DNA from: Curvibacter gracilis ATCC BAA-807
GTDB taxonomy: Bacteria; Pseudomonadota; Gammaproteobacteria; Burkholderiales; Burkholderiaceae_C
Assembly (NCBI RefSeq): GCF_000518645.1
Contig: NZ_JADZ01000040.1
Coordinates: 1-44,402 of the forward strand
DNA: 44,402 nt
Direction: 5' to 3'
Positions 36,301 through 44,402 of the stretch are shown piece by piece. A model generated the notes under the pieces. It saw only the letters and a list, made by a program, of their open reading frames with translations, ran no database searches and was not told the origin of the DNA. Made by a program: the position numbers and the translations under genes. Within the stretch, counting starts at the first letter, position 1, and each line of letters opens with the position of its first letter.

Positions 36301-37478
36301 TGGTGCTGGCCAAGGACGCGGCTGAGACGGCCAACGTGGCCAAGAGTGCCTTCCTGGCCAACATGAGTCATGAGATCCGCACCCCGATGAATGCCATTTG
36401 CGGCATGGTCTACCTGTTGCGTCGCATGGGCGTGAGCGCCGAGCAGGATGCCAAACTGGCGGTCATTGACGCCTCAAGCAAACACCTGCTGGACGTCATC
36501 AACGATGTGCTGGACCTGTCCAAGATCGAAGCCGGCAAGCTCACCCTGGAAGACGCCCCGGTTCATGTGCAGAGCCTGCTGAGCAATGTGGCCTCGATGC
36601 TGGGGCAAAAAGCGAAGGAAAAGGGCCTGGACCTGCGCATCGACAACACCTGGCTGTCGCAACGGCTGCGCGGTGACGCCACCCGGCTGCAGCAGGCCCT
36701 GCTCAACTACGCATCTAACGCCATCAAATTCACCGAGCACGGCCAGGTGACCTTTCGTGTCCGTTCATTGGAAGAGGATGCGTCCACCGTGCTGCTGCGC
36801 TTCGAGGTGGAGGACTCGGGCATCGGCGTCGCGCCTGAGGTCATTCCCAAGCTGTTCGGCGCCTTCGAGCAAGCCGACAGCTCCATGTCGCGCAAGTACG
36901 GTGGCACGGGCTTGGGGCTGGCCATCAGCAAGAAGATCGCTGAACTGATGGGGGGCTCGGCCGGCGTCAGCAGCGTGCCCGGCCAGGGCAGCACCTTCTG
37001 GTTCACGGCGCGCCTGCGCAAGGATGCGCAAGCGATGGCCCCATCCCTGTCCTTGCCCAGCAACGAGGTGGAGGCCGCGCTCCTTCGCGACCATGGCCGC
37101 AAGCGCGTCCTGCTGGCCGAAGATGAGCCCATCAATCGCGAGATTGCCGAGATGTTGCTCAGCGATGTCGGGCTGCAGGCGGACCAGGCCGAAAACGGCG
37201 ATGTCGCCGTGCGCATGGCCCAGGCCAAGGTCTATGACCTGATCCTGATGGACATGCAGATGCCCGTGTTGGACGGCCTGCAGGCCACACGCCAGATTCG
37301 GCAACTTCCCGGCTACCAGCACATCCCCATCGTTGCCATGACCGCCAATGCCTTCGCCGAAGACAAGGCCCGCTGCCTGGACGCTGGCATGAACGACTTC
37401 ATCGCCAAGCCCGTGGATCCCCCCTTGCTCTACGAAACCCTGCTGGCCTGGCTTTCGGCCGATCCCCCGGCGGCCTGA
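33372..37478 (+). CDS. Membrane-bound hybrid histidine kinase with dCache and multiple PAS domains
   Basis: A 1368-residue hybrid sensor kinase. ATG 33372 ([12 protein letters not shown]) precedes the first membrane helix directly; the frame is open 35 codons earlier without homology. TM1 is at about 18-37, then a periplasmic dCache-like sensor (40-300; [20 protein letters not shown]), then TM2 at 302-325. Five PAS domains follow (about 330-950). The H-box is [18 protein letters not shown] (H near 1000), the ATPase has [20 protein letters not shown] and [10 protein letters not shown], and the C-terminal receiver has phospho-acceptor D near 1294 (LILMDMQMP). There is no HPt domain, so a separate phosphotransfer protein would be needed. 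No response-regulator gene is adjacent. Confidence 0.93.
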   Translation: MSATFKPLSVGQVKVFRRTLLALVVLINALAILVNAYTLHDQRELYHQRAEMQGRNLARALDENLAVSMGKVEITLAVVVDRLEEEAARHRTVDMAGLASFLEREEGRITPGARIRVSDAQGLLVLGHGVVPGTVSWAERSFFPVLKAQTDAATVISNPVLGQISKVPVIPVSRRYRDAEGRFAGVVSIALPVSYLHEQLAKLEYGAHGNVILRDAELKLITRHPALQQAEGQLGAPIYNKTLIAGIEAREPSFSYHAQTTPDGYPRLITYQRLKSMPFHLIVGLAHDDYLQPWRSRVQQTVIGNGVFLITTLALTWVLLKMLAGLRREGDHALALLKNASDGVHILDCHGTLIEASDAFFALLGYARQDLLGRGLDQWEAEAASGPIRRAVQAALASRQPDQFEARYRRKDGSEFSAEVSIRPMMSEGMELLYMACRDISERQAAQARLRSSEAALRAASHLAKLGHWRWDLVHDTHEWSADVYRFYGLPPGADPVPYPEIQNLFAAADWASLSRAIEACRREGQAFACDAQILHGQGKPLWVTVRGEADADGQGRTVALHGTVQDITEHVRLQNELRESAAQFQGVIDAAPIPMALIDAERHVTYLNRSFVQTFGYDRADIPTVEQWLEKAFPDPEYRQLMQARWQAHLAALQTGVGRSEPVEAQVQTRTGERLTVLLAGSHLPSSTSTLFLETFVDITAIKKSELALQHFGQIIQSSDDAIISKTLDGLVTSWNPGAEAIFGYSADEMMGQSLRRIFPADRSDEERDILARLAQGHSFNHFETVRLHKSGALIDVSVTISPIHGSEGQVIGISKIARDITQRKRIEAALGRERAMYRTLIDTLPDMIWLKDVAGVYLRCNRRFEAFFGATEEAILGKTDFDFVSAELAEFFRAHDRNAMEKNSASVNEEEVTFASDGHRELLETTKVPMRDGSGRLIGVLGIGHDITARRRVENELELHRSHLQKLVDQQTADLVLAKDAAETANVAKSAFLANMSHEIRTPMNAICGMVYLLRRMGVSAEQDAKLAVIDASSKHLLDVINDVLDLSKIEAGKLTLEDAPVHVQSLLSNVASMLGQKAKEKGLDLRIDNTWLSQRLRGDATRLQQALLNYASNAIKFTEHGQVTFRVRSLEEDASTVLLRFEVEDSGIGVAPEVIPKLFGAFEQADSSMSRKYGGTGLGLAISKKIAELMGGSAGVSSVPGQGSTFWFTARLRKDAQAMAPSLSLPSNEVEAALLRDHGRKRVLLAEDEPINREIAEMLLSDVGLQADQAENGDVAVRMAQAKVYDLILMDMQMPVLDGLQATRQIRQLPGYQHIPIVAMTANAFAEDKARCLDAGMNDFIAKPVDPPLLYETLLAWLSADPPAA

Positions 37479-37554
37479 GTCAATGGTGTGGGGCGAGGCT
37501 TTGCAGGTGGCGGATTGTTGTCTTCGTACCGCTCTTCCCCCTCACCACAAGCCG

Positions 37555-37575
37555 CTCGGTGACCACCCCACCGAG
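37555..37575. terminator. Hairpin between convergent kinase and monooxygenase genes
   Basis: CTCGGTG pairs with CACCGAG around seven bases. Another imperfect hairpin (GGCTCAGGCC with GGCCTCAGCC) spans 37637-37663, over the monooxygenase stop. They occupy the 179 bases between two convergent genes. No T run follows, so function as terminators is only likely from position. Confidence 0.3.
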
Positions 37576-37657
37576 AAGGGCTGTCGGAGGCACCGCAGCG
37601 TGAAGTTGCACAGGGTTCTTCATCGGGCCCAGGCGGGGCTCAGGCCAGGGCCCGGCC

Positions 37658-39337
37658 TCAGCCTGCTGCCAGGGCGGGGGAGACCGCGAGTGCACCCACC
37701 GAGCGCTGAAGGGCTTGGCGGGCACCCGATGCCGAGGCGTCGGCGCCCACCCAGGCCACAAACTGGTCGGGCCGCACCAGGATCAGCGCCGCGCCATAGC
37801 GTTCGGGTTCGCTGCCTTGGCCGCCCGGGCCGCAGTCCACCACCGTCAGCGGCAGCCCCAGGCTCGCGGCCTCGTCACGGAAAGCCTGCACCGCGCCTGC
37901 CTCACCTGCCTCACCTGCCTTGTGCACCACCAGCAGCGAGAACCCCGTGCCCAGGGTCTCGAACACATTGCGGCCGCTGGGCAGCGCTGCGGGGGCCAGG
38001 TGGTGGCCGGGGCGGGCCTCGAAGCGGTGCGAGCCCTTGGCCCCGCTGCTGCGGCCATCGCTGCCCCAGACGATGCCCGAGCCTTCGTAGTGTGGCTCGA
38101 ACGCATGCACCTCGCCCACGGCGCCCTGGGCCCGTGCCTGCCAGGCGGCCTCAAAGGCGGCCTGGTCGCGGGCCGGGTCGTGCTGTTCCAGAAAGGCCCG
38201 GTCGGTCTCGATCGAGCGCGCGATGAAGTCGTTGATCGTGGAGGCAAACACCGGGCGGCGCTCGGCGTCATACGAGTCCAGCAGCCCTTCACCGCCCCAG
38301 CCCTGCAAGGTGGCCGCCAGCTTCCAGCCCAGGTTGCGGGCATCTTCCAGCCCCGAGTTCACGCCATAGCCGCCATAGGGTGGGTGGCTGTGGGCGGCAT
38401 CGCCTGCGATGAACACCCGGCCCTGCCGGTAGCGGTCTGCCAGCATGAAGCGCAAGTCCCAAAAGCCGATGTGCTCAAACGCCACATCAAACTCGGCCCC
38501 CACGGCTTCATGCAGATAGGCCGCAAAATCGAAGTTGTCCTGGGTCGTGCCGGCCGGCACCGGGGCATGAAAGAACCAGGTGCTGCCCAGGTCGACCCGA
38601 CCCAGAAACTTCCAGTAGCCCTTGAGCTCGGGCTGCAGCACGTTGTAATACGACTTGCCGGGGTAACGCTCCAACAACTGGTGCAGCCCGTGTGATTTGA
38701 AGACCAGCAGCACCATCATGCGGTCGTGGTCCGTGCGGGTGTGCGTGATGCCCGCCTGCTCGCGCACCACCGAGCGGGCCCCGTCGGCCCCCACCGCATA
38801 GGCGCCACGCAGCGTGCGCGTGTCGGTGCTGCCCCGCTGGGCGATCGTGATCGACACGCCCTGCGCGTCCTGGGCGAGGGACTGGGTGTCCCAGCCATAC
38901 AGGGTCTGCACCGAAGGCAGCTCGGCCACGCGCTGGCGCAGCACGGCCTCGGTGGCGTACTGGGGCAGGCGCTCGTTGGCCGTGAAGTAGTAGGGCTTGA
39001 CCAGATCGCGCTGCAACCAGTCATAGGTGTAGGGCCCCAGCAGGGTGCCATGGGCCGTCAGGCCGCCGATGCCGTATTCCACCGGAATGGTGCGTGCGGC
39101 GCGCAGCTGTTTTTCGGCGCCCCAGAAGTGGAAATGCTCCATCGTCCGTTGCGTCAGGTTCTGGCCCTTGGGGATGGGCTGGGGCTGCAGGTAGCGCTCC
39201 ACCACGATCACGCTCACGCCGCGCTGGCCCAGCTCGATGGCGAGCCCCATGCCCACGGGGCCGCCGCCCACGATGAGCACTTCGGCGTCTTGTGCGGGTG
39301 CCTTGTCTTGCGTCTGCTTCAGGGTGTTGGTTGTCAT
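37658..39337 (-). CDS. FAD-dependent aromatic-ring monooxygenase (class A flavoprotein)
   Basis: A 559-residue flavoprotein hydroxylase of the PheA/TfdB/MhpA type, using NAD(P)H and oxygen to hydroxylate aromatic rings. The FAD-binding GxGxxG is VGGGPVGMGLA (near residue 24), the DG motif VGADGARSVVR (near 188), and the GD motif FIAGDAAHSHPPYGGYGVN (near 309). A thioredoxin-like C-terminal domain follows, as in phenol hydroxylases. It starts two bases after the stop of the Bug gene, with GGAG over that stop, so they are one operon. The substrate cannot be read from sequence. A 9-base tandem repeat near 37900 encodes GEAGEAG in a surface loop. Confidence 0.9.
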   Translation of the reverse strand: MTTNTLKQTQDKAPAQDAEVLIVGGGPVGMGLAIELGQRGVSVIVVERYLQPQPIPKGQNLTQRTMEHFHFWGAEKQLRAARTIPVEYGIGGLTAHGTLLGPYTYDWLQRDLVKPYYFTANERLPQYATEAVLRQRVAELPSVQTLYGWDTQSLAQDAQGVSITIAQRGSTDTRTLRGAYAVGADGARSVVREQAGITHTRTDHDRMMVLLVFKSHGLHQLLERYPGKSYYNVLQPELKGYWKFLGRVDLGSTWFFHAPVPAGTTQDNFDFAAYLHEAVGAEFDVAFEHIGFWDLRFMLADRYRQGRVFIAGDAAHSHPPYGGYGVNSGLEDARNLGWKLAATLQGWGGEGLLDSYDAERRPVFASTINDFIARSIETDRAFLEQHDPARDQAAFEAAWQARAQGAVGEVHAFEPHYEGSGIVWGSDGRSSGAKGSHRFEARPGHHLAPAALPSGRNVFETLGTGFSLLVVHKAGEAGEAGAVQAFRDEAASLGLPLTVVDCGPGGQGSEPERYGAALILVRPDQFVAWVGADASASGARQALQRSVGALAVSPALAAG

Positions 39338-39339
39338 GT

Positions 39340-40338
39340 TTACTCCGCGGTGATGCCTTGGGCCTTGATCAGCTCGGCCCAGCGCCTGGCGTCTGTGGCC
39401 ACCAGTTTCTGGAAGGCGTCGGCTGAGCTGTGGGCCGGGGTCATGCCCTGGGTTTCAAACGACCGGGCCACGGCCGGCGAAGCCAGCACCTCACGCAGCT
39501 CGGTGTTCAGCCGCTCAATGAATGCGCTGGGCGTGCCAGCCGGGGCGAACACGCCGTACCACATGTCCACATTCAGGTTGCCCAGGTGAAGGCTGCCGAG
39601 CGACGGCACCTCGGGCAGCAGCGGGTGGGCGGTGTCCGAGCTGATGGCCAGGGCCTTCAGCTTGCCGGCCTTCACATGCTGCAAGGCCACGTGGATGGGC
39701 AGGAACATGGCGTCGATCTGCCCGGCCAACAGGTCGGTCACGGCGGGGGCTGTACCGCGGTAGCTGATGTGGGTGAGTGAGATCCGGGCCCGGTTCTTCA
39801 GCAGCTCCATGGCCAGGTGGTGCGGCGTGCCGGCACCGGGCGAGCCATAGTTGAGCGCCCCGGGCCGGGCCTTGGCGCGCTCGATCAGGCCCTTGAGCGT
39901 GTCGATGCGCGAGGGCACCGAGGTCACCAGCAGTAGCTGGCCCCAGCTCGTCTGGGCGACGGGCGCCAGATCGGTCAGCGGGTTGAAGCCCTGCTTCGGG
40001 TAAAGCGCCATGTTCATCACCAGCGTGTTGACGCTCACCAGCAAGGTGGTGCCGTCGGGCGTGGCGCGCACCACTTCCTGCGTGCCGATGATCCCGGACG
40101 CCCCGGCCTTGTTGTCGACGAAAAAGGGCCGCTTCAGGCGCTCGGACAGGGGCTGGGCAATCTGGCGTGCAATCAGGTCGATGCCCGTGCCCGGTGTGAA
40201 GGGCACCACCAGCCGAACCGGGGCATCAGCAGCACTTTGCGCCCAGGCCAGGGGCGCGGCGGCGGCAGACAAAGTACCCAGCAGCAGGCTTCGACGGTGG
40301 GGGCAAGGGGGCGGTGCGAGCGCGTGCGATGGGGTCAT
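39340..40338 (-). CDS. Bug-family periplasmic binding protein (tripartite tricarboxylate transporter type)
   Basis: A 332-residue Bug/TctC-like binding protein, normally the periplasmic receptor of a TctABC transporter. ATG 40338 is chosen; 136 upstream open codons are antisense to the LysR gene. The signal region HRRSLLLGTLSAAAAPLAWAQS has a twin arginine and a clear cleavage site. Bug motifs follow: VRLVVPFTPGTGIDLIARQIA, FFVDNKAGASGIIGTQEVVRA, NYGSPGAGTPHHLAMELLK and PEVPSLG. No TctA or TctB gene is nearby, which is common in Burkholderiales, where orphan Bug proteins are abundant. It may deliver the substrate of the co-transcribed monooxygenase or sense it. Confidence 0.93.
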   Translation of the reverse strand: MTPSHALAPPPCPHRRSLLLGTLSAAAAPLAWAQSAADAPVRLVVPFTPGTGIDLIARQIAQPLSERLKRPFFVDNKAGASGIIGTQEVVRATPDGTTLLVSVNTLVMNMALYPKQGFNPLTDLAPVAQTSWGQLLLVTSVPSRIDTLKGLIERAKARPGALNYGSPGAGTPHHLAMELLKNRARISLTHISYRGTAPAVTDLLAGQIDAMFLPIHVALQHVKAGKLKALAISSDTAHPLLPEVPSLGSLHLGNLNVDMWYGVFAPAGTPSAFIERLNTELREVLASPAVARSFETQGMTPAHSSADAFQKLVATDARRWAELIKAQGITAE

Positions 40339-40393
40339 GGGGCTTGTCTCTGGCGTTATAGGTGTGGGTTGGGGGACAATTAAAGCGAGAGTC

Positions 40394-40407
40394 TTGACTT
40401 CGATCAA
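40394..40407. promoter_or_regulatory. TTGA-N6-TCAA dyad between Bug operon and LysR gene
   Basis: A short inverted repeat in the 82 bases between the two divergent start codons. It sits 13 bases before the LysR ATG (40421). It is a candidate half of a LysR binding region, but shorter than the usual T-N11-A site and possibly due to chance. Confidence 0.3.
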
Positions 40408-40420
40408 ACGGAAAATTCTG

Positions 40421-41347
40421 ATGAATTCTTCATCGAAGCTGATGAATGTCAGCACCCGGCAGTTGCACGCTTTTCTGGAGGTCACACGCCTGCAGAGCTT
40501 TGCCAAGGCGGCCGAGCAGGTGCACCTGTCGCCCTCGGGCATGAGCATGCTGGTCAAGGAGCTGGAAGAGCAGGTGGGCTCACGCTTGTTCGATCGCACC
40601 ACCCGTTCGCTCACGCTGACCGACGCCGGCCGCCGCCTGCAACCCGTGGCCGAGCGCCTGGTGGTGGAGCTGCGTGCGCTGGGCTCGGCGCTCGATGGCA
40701 GCGAGGCCGCTGTGCGCTCGCGTTTGCGTGTGGCGGCCACGCCCATGATCTCGGCCAGCCTGATGCCCGAGGTGATTCGCGGTTTTGGCCTGGCCTACCC
40801 CCAGGTGCAGGTGCAGCTCAGCGATGTGGAAGTCGGCACGGTGCGCCAGCAGGTGTTGGACGGTGATGCCGACATCGGCTTTGGCTTTTTTGTGAAGCCC
40901 GCCGTGGGGCTGTCGCGTCAGCCCTTGTGCAAGTTCCGCCTCATGCGCATCAGCCCGCCCGAGGGGGCCGACAGCGGCCAGCTCTCAGAAAGCCAGCCCT
41001 GGAGCCGGCTCAAGAGCCTGCCCCTGGTCAGCCTGCCCATCGACAACCCCATCCAGGTGGTGATCGAAAAGCAGCTCGCGCGCCTGGGCCTGGCCCATCA
41101 GGAGTGCCCCCGCGTGAACCTCATCGGCACCTTGATCGGCATGGTGCGGGCGGGCCGGGGCAGCGCCATCGTGCCCGCCTTTGCCTTGCAGGAGTGCCTG
41201 CGCCAAGGCCTGCGCGTGACCATGCTGCGCGAGCCCGTGGTTCACCTCGACCTGTACCTGGCCTTCCGCCGTGGCACCCAGCAAAAGCCTGCGGCACAGG
41301 CCTTTGCCGAGGTGCTGAGGCAGGCCGCCGTGGGGCTGGCCAATTGA
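40421..41347 (+). CDS. LysR-family regulator of the Bug-monooxygenase operon
   Basis: A 308-residue LysR-type regulator. The start is ATG 40421 with GGAA upstream; ATG 40442 is an alternative. The HTH spans about residues 11-68 (RQLHAFLEVTRLQSFAKAA, then LSPSGMSMLVKELEEQVG), followed by FDRTTRSLTLTDAG and the effector domain. It is divergent from the Bug and monooxygenase genes and very likely controls them, with the catabolic substrate or a product as effector. It is convergent with the AraC gene (stop 41391). Confidence 0.93.
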   Translation: MNSSSKLMNVSTRQLHAFLEVTRLQSFAKAAEQVHLSPSGMSMLVKELEEQVGSRLFDRTTRSLTLTDAGRRLQPVAERLVVELRALGSALDGSEAAVRSRLRVAATPMISASLMPEVIRGFGLAYPQVQVQLSDVEVGTVRQQVLDGDADIGFGFFVKPAVGLSRQPLCKFRLMRISPPEGADSGQLSESQPWSRLKSLPLVSLPIDNPIQVVIEKQLARLGLAHQECPRVNLIGTLIGMVRAGRGSAIVPAFALQECLRQGLRVTMLREPVVHLDLYLAFRRGTQQKPAAQAFAEVLRQAAVGLAN

Positions 41348-41373
41348 GTCGGGTGGCGGGTCGTGCTCCAGCG

Positions 41374-41387
41374 CTGCGGGCCCGCAG
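41374..41387. terminator. GC-rich palindrome between convergent LysR and AraC genes
   Basis: CTGCGGG is followed at once by CCCGCAG, a perfect 14-base palindrome in the 43 bases between two converging genes. As RNA it would form a hairpin whose inner pairs open as the loop. No T run follows, so a terminator role is tentative. Confidence 0.3.
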
Positions 41388-41390
41388 GCC

Positions 41391-42392
41391 TCACCCCTGC
41401 GCGTTGCGCAGCGTCTGCGAAGGCAGCTCGCCGAACTGGGCCGAGTAGTCGCGCGAGAACTCGCTCAGGTGCCAGAAGCCCCAGCGCGCCGCCACGTCCT
41501 GCACCTTCACACGGGCTTCATGGGCTCGGCTTTTCAGGTCGCGGCGCACGCCGTTCAGGCGCACCAGGCGCAGGTAGCGCTTGGGGCTGATGCCCAGCAC
41601 GTCGTTGAAGCAGTAATCCAGCTTGCGCGGGCTGGTGCCGATGCGGCGGCACACGTCCAGGGTGGACAGGGGCTGGTCGGAATGGGCCAGCATGCATTCG
41701 CAGGCGCGGTCCACCACCTTCTTGCGCGCCTCCACACGGCGCAGCTCGCTGGTGTCCACCTGCGAGGGGATGGCCTCGATCCATTCGATCAGGATGGCGT
41801 CGCGCAGCTGGATCAGGGCCACCGGGTCGTTGAGCAGCTCGGGCGAGCTGCTCAACAGGCCGAGGATGCGGCGGTGCATCTTGTCGAGGTGACGCGCCGA
41901 GGCCGTGCTGGCCTGCACCACGATCTGCTCTTCGATCCAGGCCGACAAGGGCTTCTGGTACATGCTCTGCCACAGCGCGGCCAGCAGTTCGTGCTCTACC
42001 ACCACGCCGATCAGCTCGCTGTGGGCGGGGGTCAGCAGGTCCAGCTCTTCGCCGCGGCCGATCATGATCGACTCGGTGCTCAGCCGCTGGCCGTTGAAGA
42101 TGGCTTCGCTGTCTTGCTCCAGCACCATGGCCAGGCCGTAGTGGCCGCGGCCGATCTGGCCACGTTGGCGCACCTTGCAGTTGGCGCCTTCGCGAATCAT
42201 GCGCAGGCCGGGCAGCTGCACCAGTTCGATCTGACCATCGAAGCGGCCGGGCGAGAGCTGGTCGTAGTTCAGGCTCCACTGCGGTTGGGCACTGGCATGC
42301 ACGTCCACATCGCTGGAACGCACGCAGGCGTGCCATGAGGGTGGCGGCATGGCACTGGATTGGGGCATCGTGTGGCCGGATTGAAGGCTCAT
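41391..42392 (-). CDS. AraC-family transcriptional regulator
   Basis: A 333-residue AraC/XylS-type activator. The N-terminal two thirds form a ligand or dimerisation domain resembling the ethanolamine/aromatic-responsive subgroup. The C-terminal double HTH covers about 225-330 (LSTLDVCRRIGTSPRKLDYCF for the first HTH, and VQDVAARWGFWHLSEFSRDY, FGELPSQ for the second). It is divergent from the DUF1329 gene across 245 bases, and AraC genes beside DUF1329/DUF1302 pairs are a repeated theme in pseudomonads and Burkholderiales. The effector is unknown. Confidence 0.92.
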   Translation of the reverse strand: MSLQSGHTMPQSSAMPPPSWHACVRSSDVDVHASAQPQWSLNYDQLSPGRFDGQIELVQLPGLRMIREGANCKVRQRGQIGRGHYGLAMVLEQDSEAIFNGQRLSTESIMIGRGEELDLLTPAHSELIGVVVEHELLAALWQSMYQKPLSAWIEEQIVVQASTASARHLDKMHRRILGLLSSSPELLNDPVALIQLRDAILIEWIEAIPSQVDTSELRRVEARKKVVDRACECMLAHSDQPLSTLDVCRRIGTSPRKLDYCFNDVLGISPKRYLRLVRLNGVRRDLKSRAHEARVKVQDVAARWGFWHLSEFSRDYSAQFGELPSQTLRNAQG

Positions 42393-42637
42393 GGCTCGGT
42401 GCGGGGCGTCTTTGCGCCCGTGTGGGGTGGGGACCGAGTGTGCTAAGCATCAGCCGTGCCGGCCATCGGTAGAAACCAGAGCGCACCAGCCTGGTGACCT
42501 TGCACCAAATTTTTGCTTGGTAGTTACCCTAGATGAGACTTGCGCAAAACCGATAACGGTGTTGTTGCACCCCGTCACAAACTCCAGCCCATCCACCCTC
42601 GTGGTGCTTATCAGATCGCAAATCAGGAGTCGTAAAA

Positions 42638-44029
42638 ATGGGGAATGCAAGACACACCGGGCGCCATCTGCTGCTGGCCTTGGCGGCCATGGCCGCCGTG
42701 GGCAGCAGCCTGGCGCAATCACGCGATGCCGCCCGCCTGGGCAAAGACCTGACGCCCGCCGGCGGTGAGCAAGCCGCCAGCAAGGACGGCAGCATTCCGG
42801 CCTACACCGGCGCCGAGCCGCCCGAGGCTGGCTGGGCCTGGGGCAAGCTGCGCGGCGAATTCTGGAAGCACAAGGGCGAAAAGCCGCTGTACTCCATCGA
42901 CGCCAGCAACGTCGACAAATACGCCGACAAGCTCTCGCCAGGCCAGGTCGAGCTGATCAAGCAGACCAAGGGCTACCGCATGGATGTGTACCCCTCGCAC
43001 CGCAGCTGTGGCGTGCCCGATTTCGTGGCCGACAACACGCGCAAGAACGTCGAGGCCGGCAAGCTCAAGGACAACGGCTGGACGCTGCAGGAGGCCCTGC
43101 TGCCGGGCTACCCCTTCCCCATGCCGCGCAATGGTGCCGAGGCCATGTGGAACGCCAAGATGCGCTACCGCGGCCTGGCGCTGGACTACAAGAAGGTGAT
43201 CACCGCCGCTTCGCCGCGCAAGGGCAGCGAGGAGTGGATCAAGGCCGGCTCCGAGCAGGTGGTGTTCGTGCCCTGGGGGGCCAAGGGTTCGGTCGCCTTC
43301 AGCAAGCTGCCTCAGGTCGAGTACTACACCTACTTTGGCTACAACAGCCCGGCAGCGCTGGCGGGCCAGGCCCTGGCCATCACCAACTACAGCGAGGCCG
43401 CCACCGAAACCTTCTACTACTTCCCCGGCCAGCGCCGCGTGCGCCGCATGCCCACCTATGCCTACGACGCCCCGCAGATCGGCTTCGAGAACCAGTACAC
43501 CCTCGACGAGCCCTACGTCTTCAACGGCCTGATGGACCGCTTCGACTGGAGGCTGGTGGGCAAGAAGGAGATGCTGGTGCCCTACAACGTGTTCGGTGCC
43601 TATGACTTCAAGGCCAAGTTCGAGGACGTGGCCCAGCGCGACTTCATCGAGCCCGGCCACCGCCGCTACGAGATGCACCGCGTGTGGGTGGTTGAGGCCA
43701 CGGTCAAGCCCGGCACCCGTCACCTGGCGCCCAAGCGCACTTTCTACCTCGACGAAGACAGCTGGGCCCCGCTGGTGGCCGACGACTACGACGCCCAGGG
43801 CAAGCTCTGGAAGGTTCGCGAAGGCTTTGTGATCCCGGTGTACGAGACCGGCTCGTGCGATGTGTCGGCCTTTGTGCAGCACAACGTGCTCGAAGGGCGC
43901 TATGTGTTTGACGAACACGCCGTGGGCACCGGCACCGACGTGCACTGGCTGACCGAGGCCGGCAACAACGCCAAGCTCAAGGCCGGCTTCTACACCTCCG
44001 ACAACCTGCGCGCCATCAGCGAACGCTGA
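42638..44029 (+). CDS. DUF1329 exported protein
   Basis: A 463-residue protein with a Sec signal (LLLALAAMAAVGSSLAQS) and an AGGAG ribosome site. Family features include AARLGKDLTPAGGEQAASKDGSIPAYTG near the mature start, FYYFPGQRRVRRMPTYAYDAPQ, and LVPYNVFGAYDF, with RHLAPKRTFYLDEDSW later. DUF1329 proteins are LolA/LolB-like periplasmic or outer-membrane-associated proteins often paired with DUF1302 proteins. Such pairs occur in loci for hydrophobic compounds, and a role in moving lipophilic substrates across the envelope has been proposed. The pair here is probably one operon. Confidence 0.93.
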   Translation: MGNARHTGRHLLLALAAMAAVGSSLAQSRDAARLGKDLTPAGGEQAASKDGSIPAYTGAEPPEAGWAWGKLRGEFWKHKGEKPLYSIDASNVDKYADKLSPGQVELIKQTKGYRMDVYPSHRSCGVPDFVADNTRKNVEAGKLKDNGWTLQEALLPGYPFPMPRNGAEAMWNAKMRYRGLALDYKKVITAASPRKGSEEWIKAGSEQVVFVPWGAKGSVAFSKLPQVEYYTYFGYNSPAALAGQALAITNYSEAATETFYYFPGQRRVRRMPTYAYDAPQIGFENQYTLDEPYVFNGLMDRFDWRLVGKKEMLVPYNVFGAYDFKAKFEDVAQRDFIEPGHRRYEMHRVWVVEATVKPGTRHLAPKRTFYLDEDSWAPLVADDYDAQGKLWKVREGFVIPVYETGSCDVSAFVQHNVLEGRYVFDEHAVGTGTDVHWLTEAGNNAKLKAGFYTSDNLRAISER

Positions 44030-44042
44030 TCCCTGCCAGGCA

Positions 44043-44075
44043 GCCCGGGCCGGTTGCGCTGCGCCGGCCCCGGGC
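44043..44075 (+). promoter_or_regulatory. Strong intercistronic hairpin between DUF1329 and DUF1302 genes
   Basis: GCCCGGGCCGG pairs with CCGGCCCCGGGC, allowing one bulged C, around a 10-base loop. It lies in the 83 bases between the two genes. Without a U tract it would more likely set relative mRNA stability or expression than stop transcription. Confidence 0.45.
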
Positions 44076-44112
44076 CCTCACCCGACCCCCTTTCTGAAGA
44101 CAAGGTGACACC

Positions 44113-44402
44113 ATGTCCGGACATCGCTTTTCCCTCATTTTCTCGGCCGTGCTGCTGGCCCATGGCGCGGCCCAGGCCTTCACCTTCGAGACCGAAGACG
44201 GCCTGCGCGGCAGCCTGGACTCGACCGTGTCGGTGGGCACCGGCATCCGCGTCAAAGATCCCAGCCCGAGCCTGATCGCAGCGGGCAACACCGGATCACC
44301 CGGTGGTGGCCTGAGCGCCGTGTCGGGCCTGGGCGACCAGGGCGACCTCAACTACAAGAAGGGCCAGCCCTTCACCACCTACCTCAAGGGCTCGCACGAG
44401 CT
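44113..44402 (+). CDS. DUF1302 outer-membrane protein, N-terminal part only
   Basis: The start ATG 44113 gives MSGHRFSLIFSAVLLAHGAAQA, a signal peptide, then FTFETEDGLRGSLDSTVSVG and GDQGDLNYKKGQPFTTYLKG. This is the recognisable N-terminus of DUF1302 proteins, large beta-barrel proteins of the outer membrane (usually 500-700 residues). Ninety-six codons are visible and the gene runs off the window. With the DUF1329 gene it forms a frequent two-gene unit. Confidence 0.85.
   Translation, partial: MSGHRFSLIFSAVLLAHGAAQAFTFETEDGLRGSLDSTVSVGTGIRVKDPSPSLIAAGNTGSPGGGLSAVSGLGDQGDLNYKKGQPFTTYLKGSHE

Noticed and set aside
37890-37920. Tandem cacctgcct repeats as a possible CRISPR-like or regulatory repeat
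   Set aside because: Only two to three 9-base units, in frame inside the monooxygenase gene (GEAGEAG); a coding microsatellite.
42490-42525. Sigma-54-like elements (TGG..TTGCA and TTGCAC..TTGCT) before the DUF1329 gene
   Set aside because: Spacing between the GG and GC elements is three bases short in one and two bases long in the other; neither fits the -24/-12 rule.

Overview
The window reads as chromosome of a GC-rich betaproteobacterium, probably order Burkholderiales (Comamonadaceae or a near relative). The pointers are high-GC codon use throughout, an orphan Bug-type (tripartite tricarboxylate) binding protein next to a LysR gene, a DUF1329/DUF1302 pair, many PAS-rich signalling proteins, and B-family DNA polymerase II under a LexA-like box. 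This placement is inference. I see no rRNA, tRNA, CRISPR array, prophage or replication origin.

Layout. 1-2031: the end of an IS3-family element, with a frameshifted orfA, sits inside a large helicase gene. Only the helicase C-terminal third is left; it has SF1 motifs, a Vsr-like nuclease domain and DUF3320, resembling antiviral Hhe-type proteins. 2204-4854: polB, its LexA-like box and a possible 29-codon SOS peptide facing away from it. 4952-6417: a glutathione S-transferase remnant without its N-terminal half, and a LysR regulator. 6425-10873: a five-gene operon for an ABC importer (permease, ATPase, binding protein, second permease) ending in a LOG-like gene, with a LysR dyad in the divergent promoter. 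10972-11750: decayed remnants of an SLC13-type permease and a GntR regulator.

11778-21738 is the most striking part. Six signalling genes give a complete c-di-GMP toolkit: a HisKA_2 histidine kinase overlapping a REC-PAS-PAS-GGDEF-EAL regulator, a PAS-GGDEF cyclase, and a divergent run of REC-HD-GYP phosphodiesterase, lone REC protein and PAS histidine kinase. The cyclase and the last kinase share an unusual PAS signature, suggesting a common type of signal.

21773-25343: an IS3 transposase remnant, two inverted repeats, an SDR-type epimerase with a divergent LysR gene, and a second LysR gene. 25501-31858: a TetR repressor divergent from an RND efflux operon (outer-membrane lipoprotein, fusion protein, pump, joined by ATGA overlaps) with a dyad operator between them. 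31918-37478: a lone AAA/STAND-like ATPase headed by a 40-nt near-perfect AT-rich palindrome, and a 1368-residue hybrid histidine kinase. 37658-41347: a Bug binding protein and an FAD monooxygenase in one operon with a divergent LysR gene, which looks like a catabolic module for an aromatic acid. 41391-44402: an AraC regulator divergent from DUF1329 and DUF1302 genes, the latter cut by the window end. Many shorter open frames lie antisense to these genes and are shadows of high-GC coding DNA.
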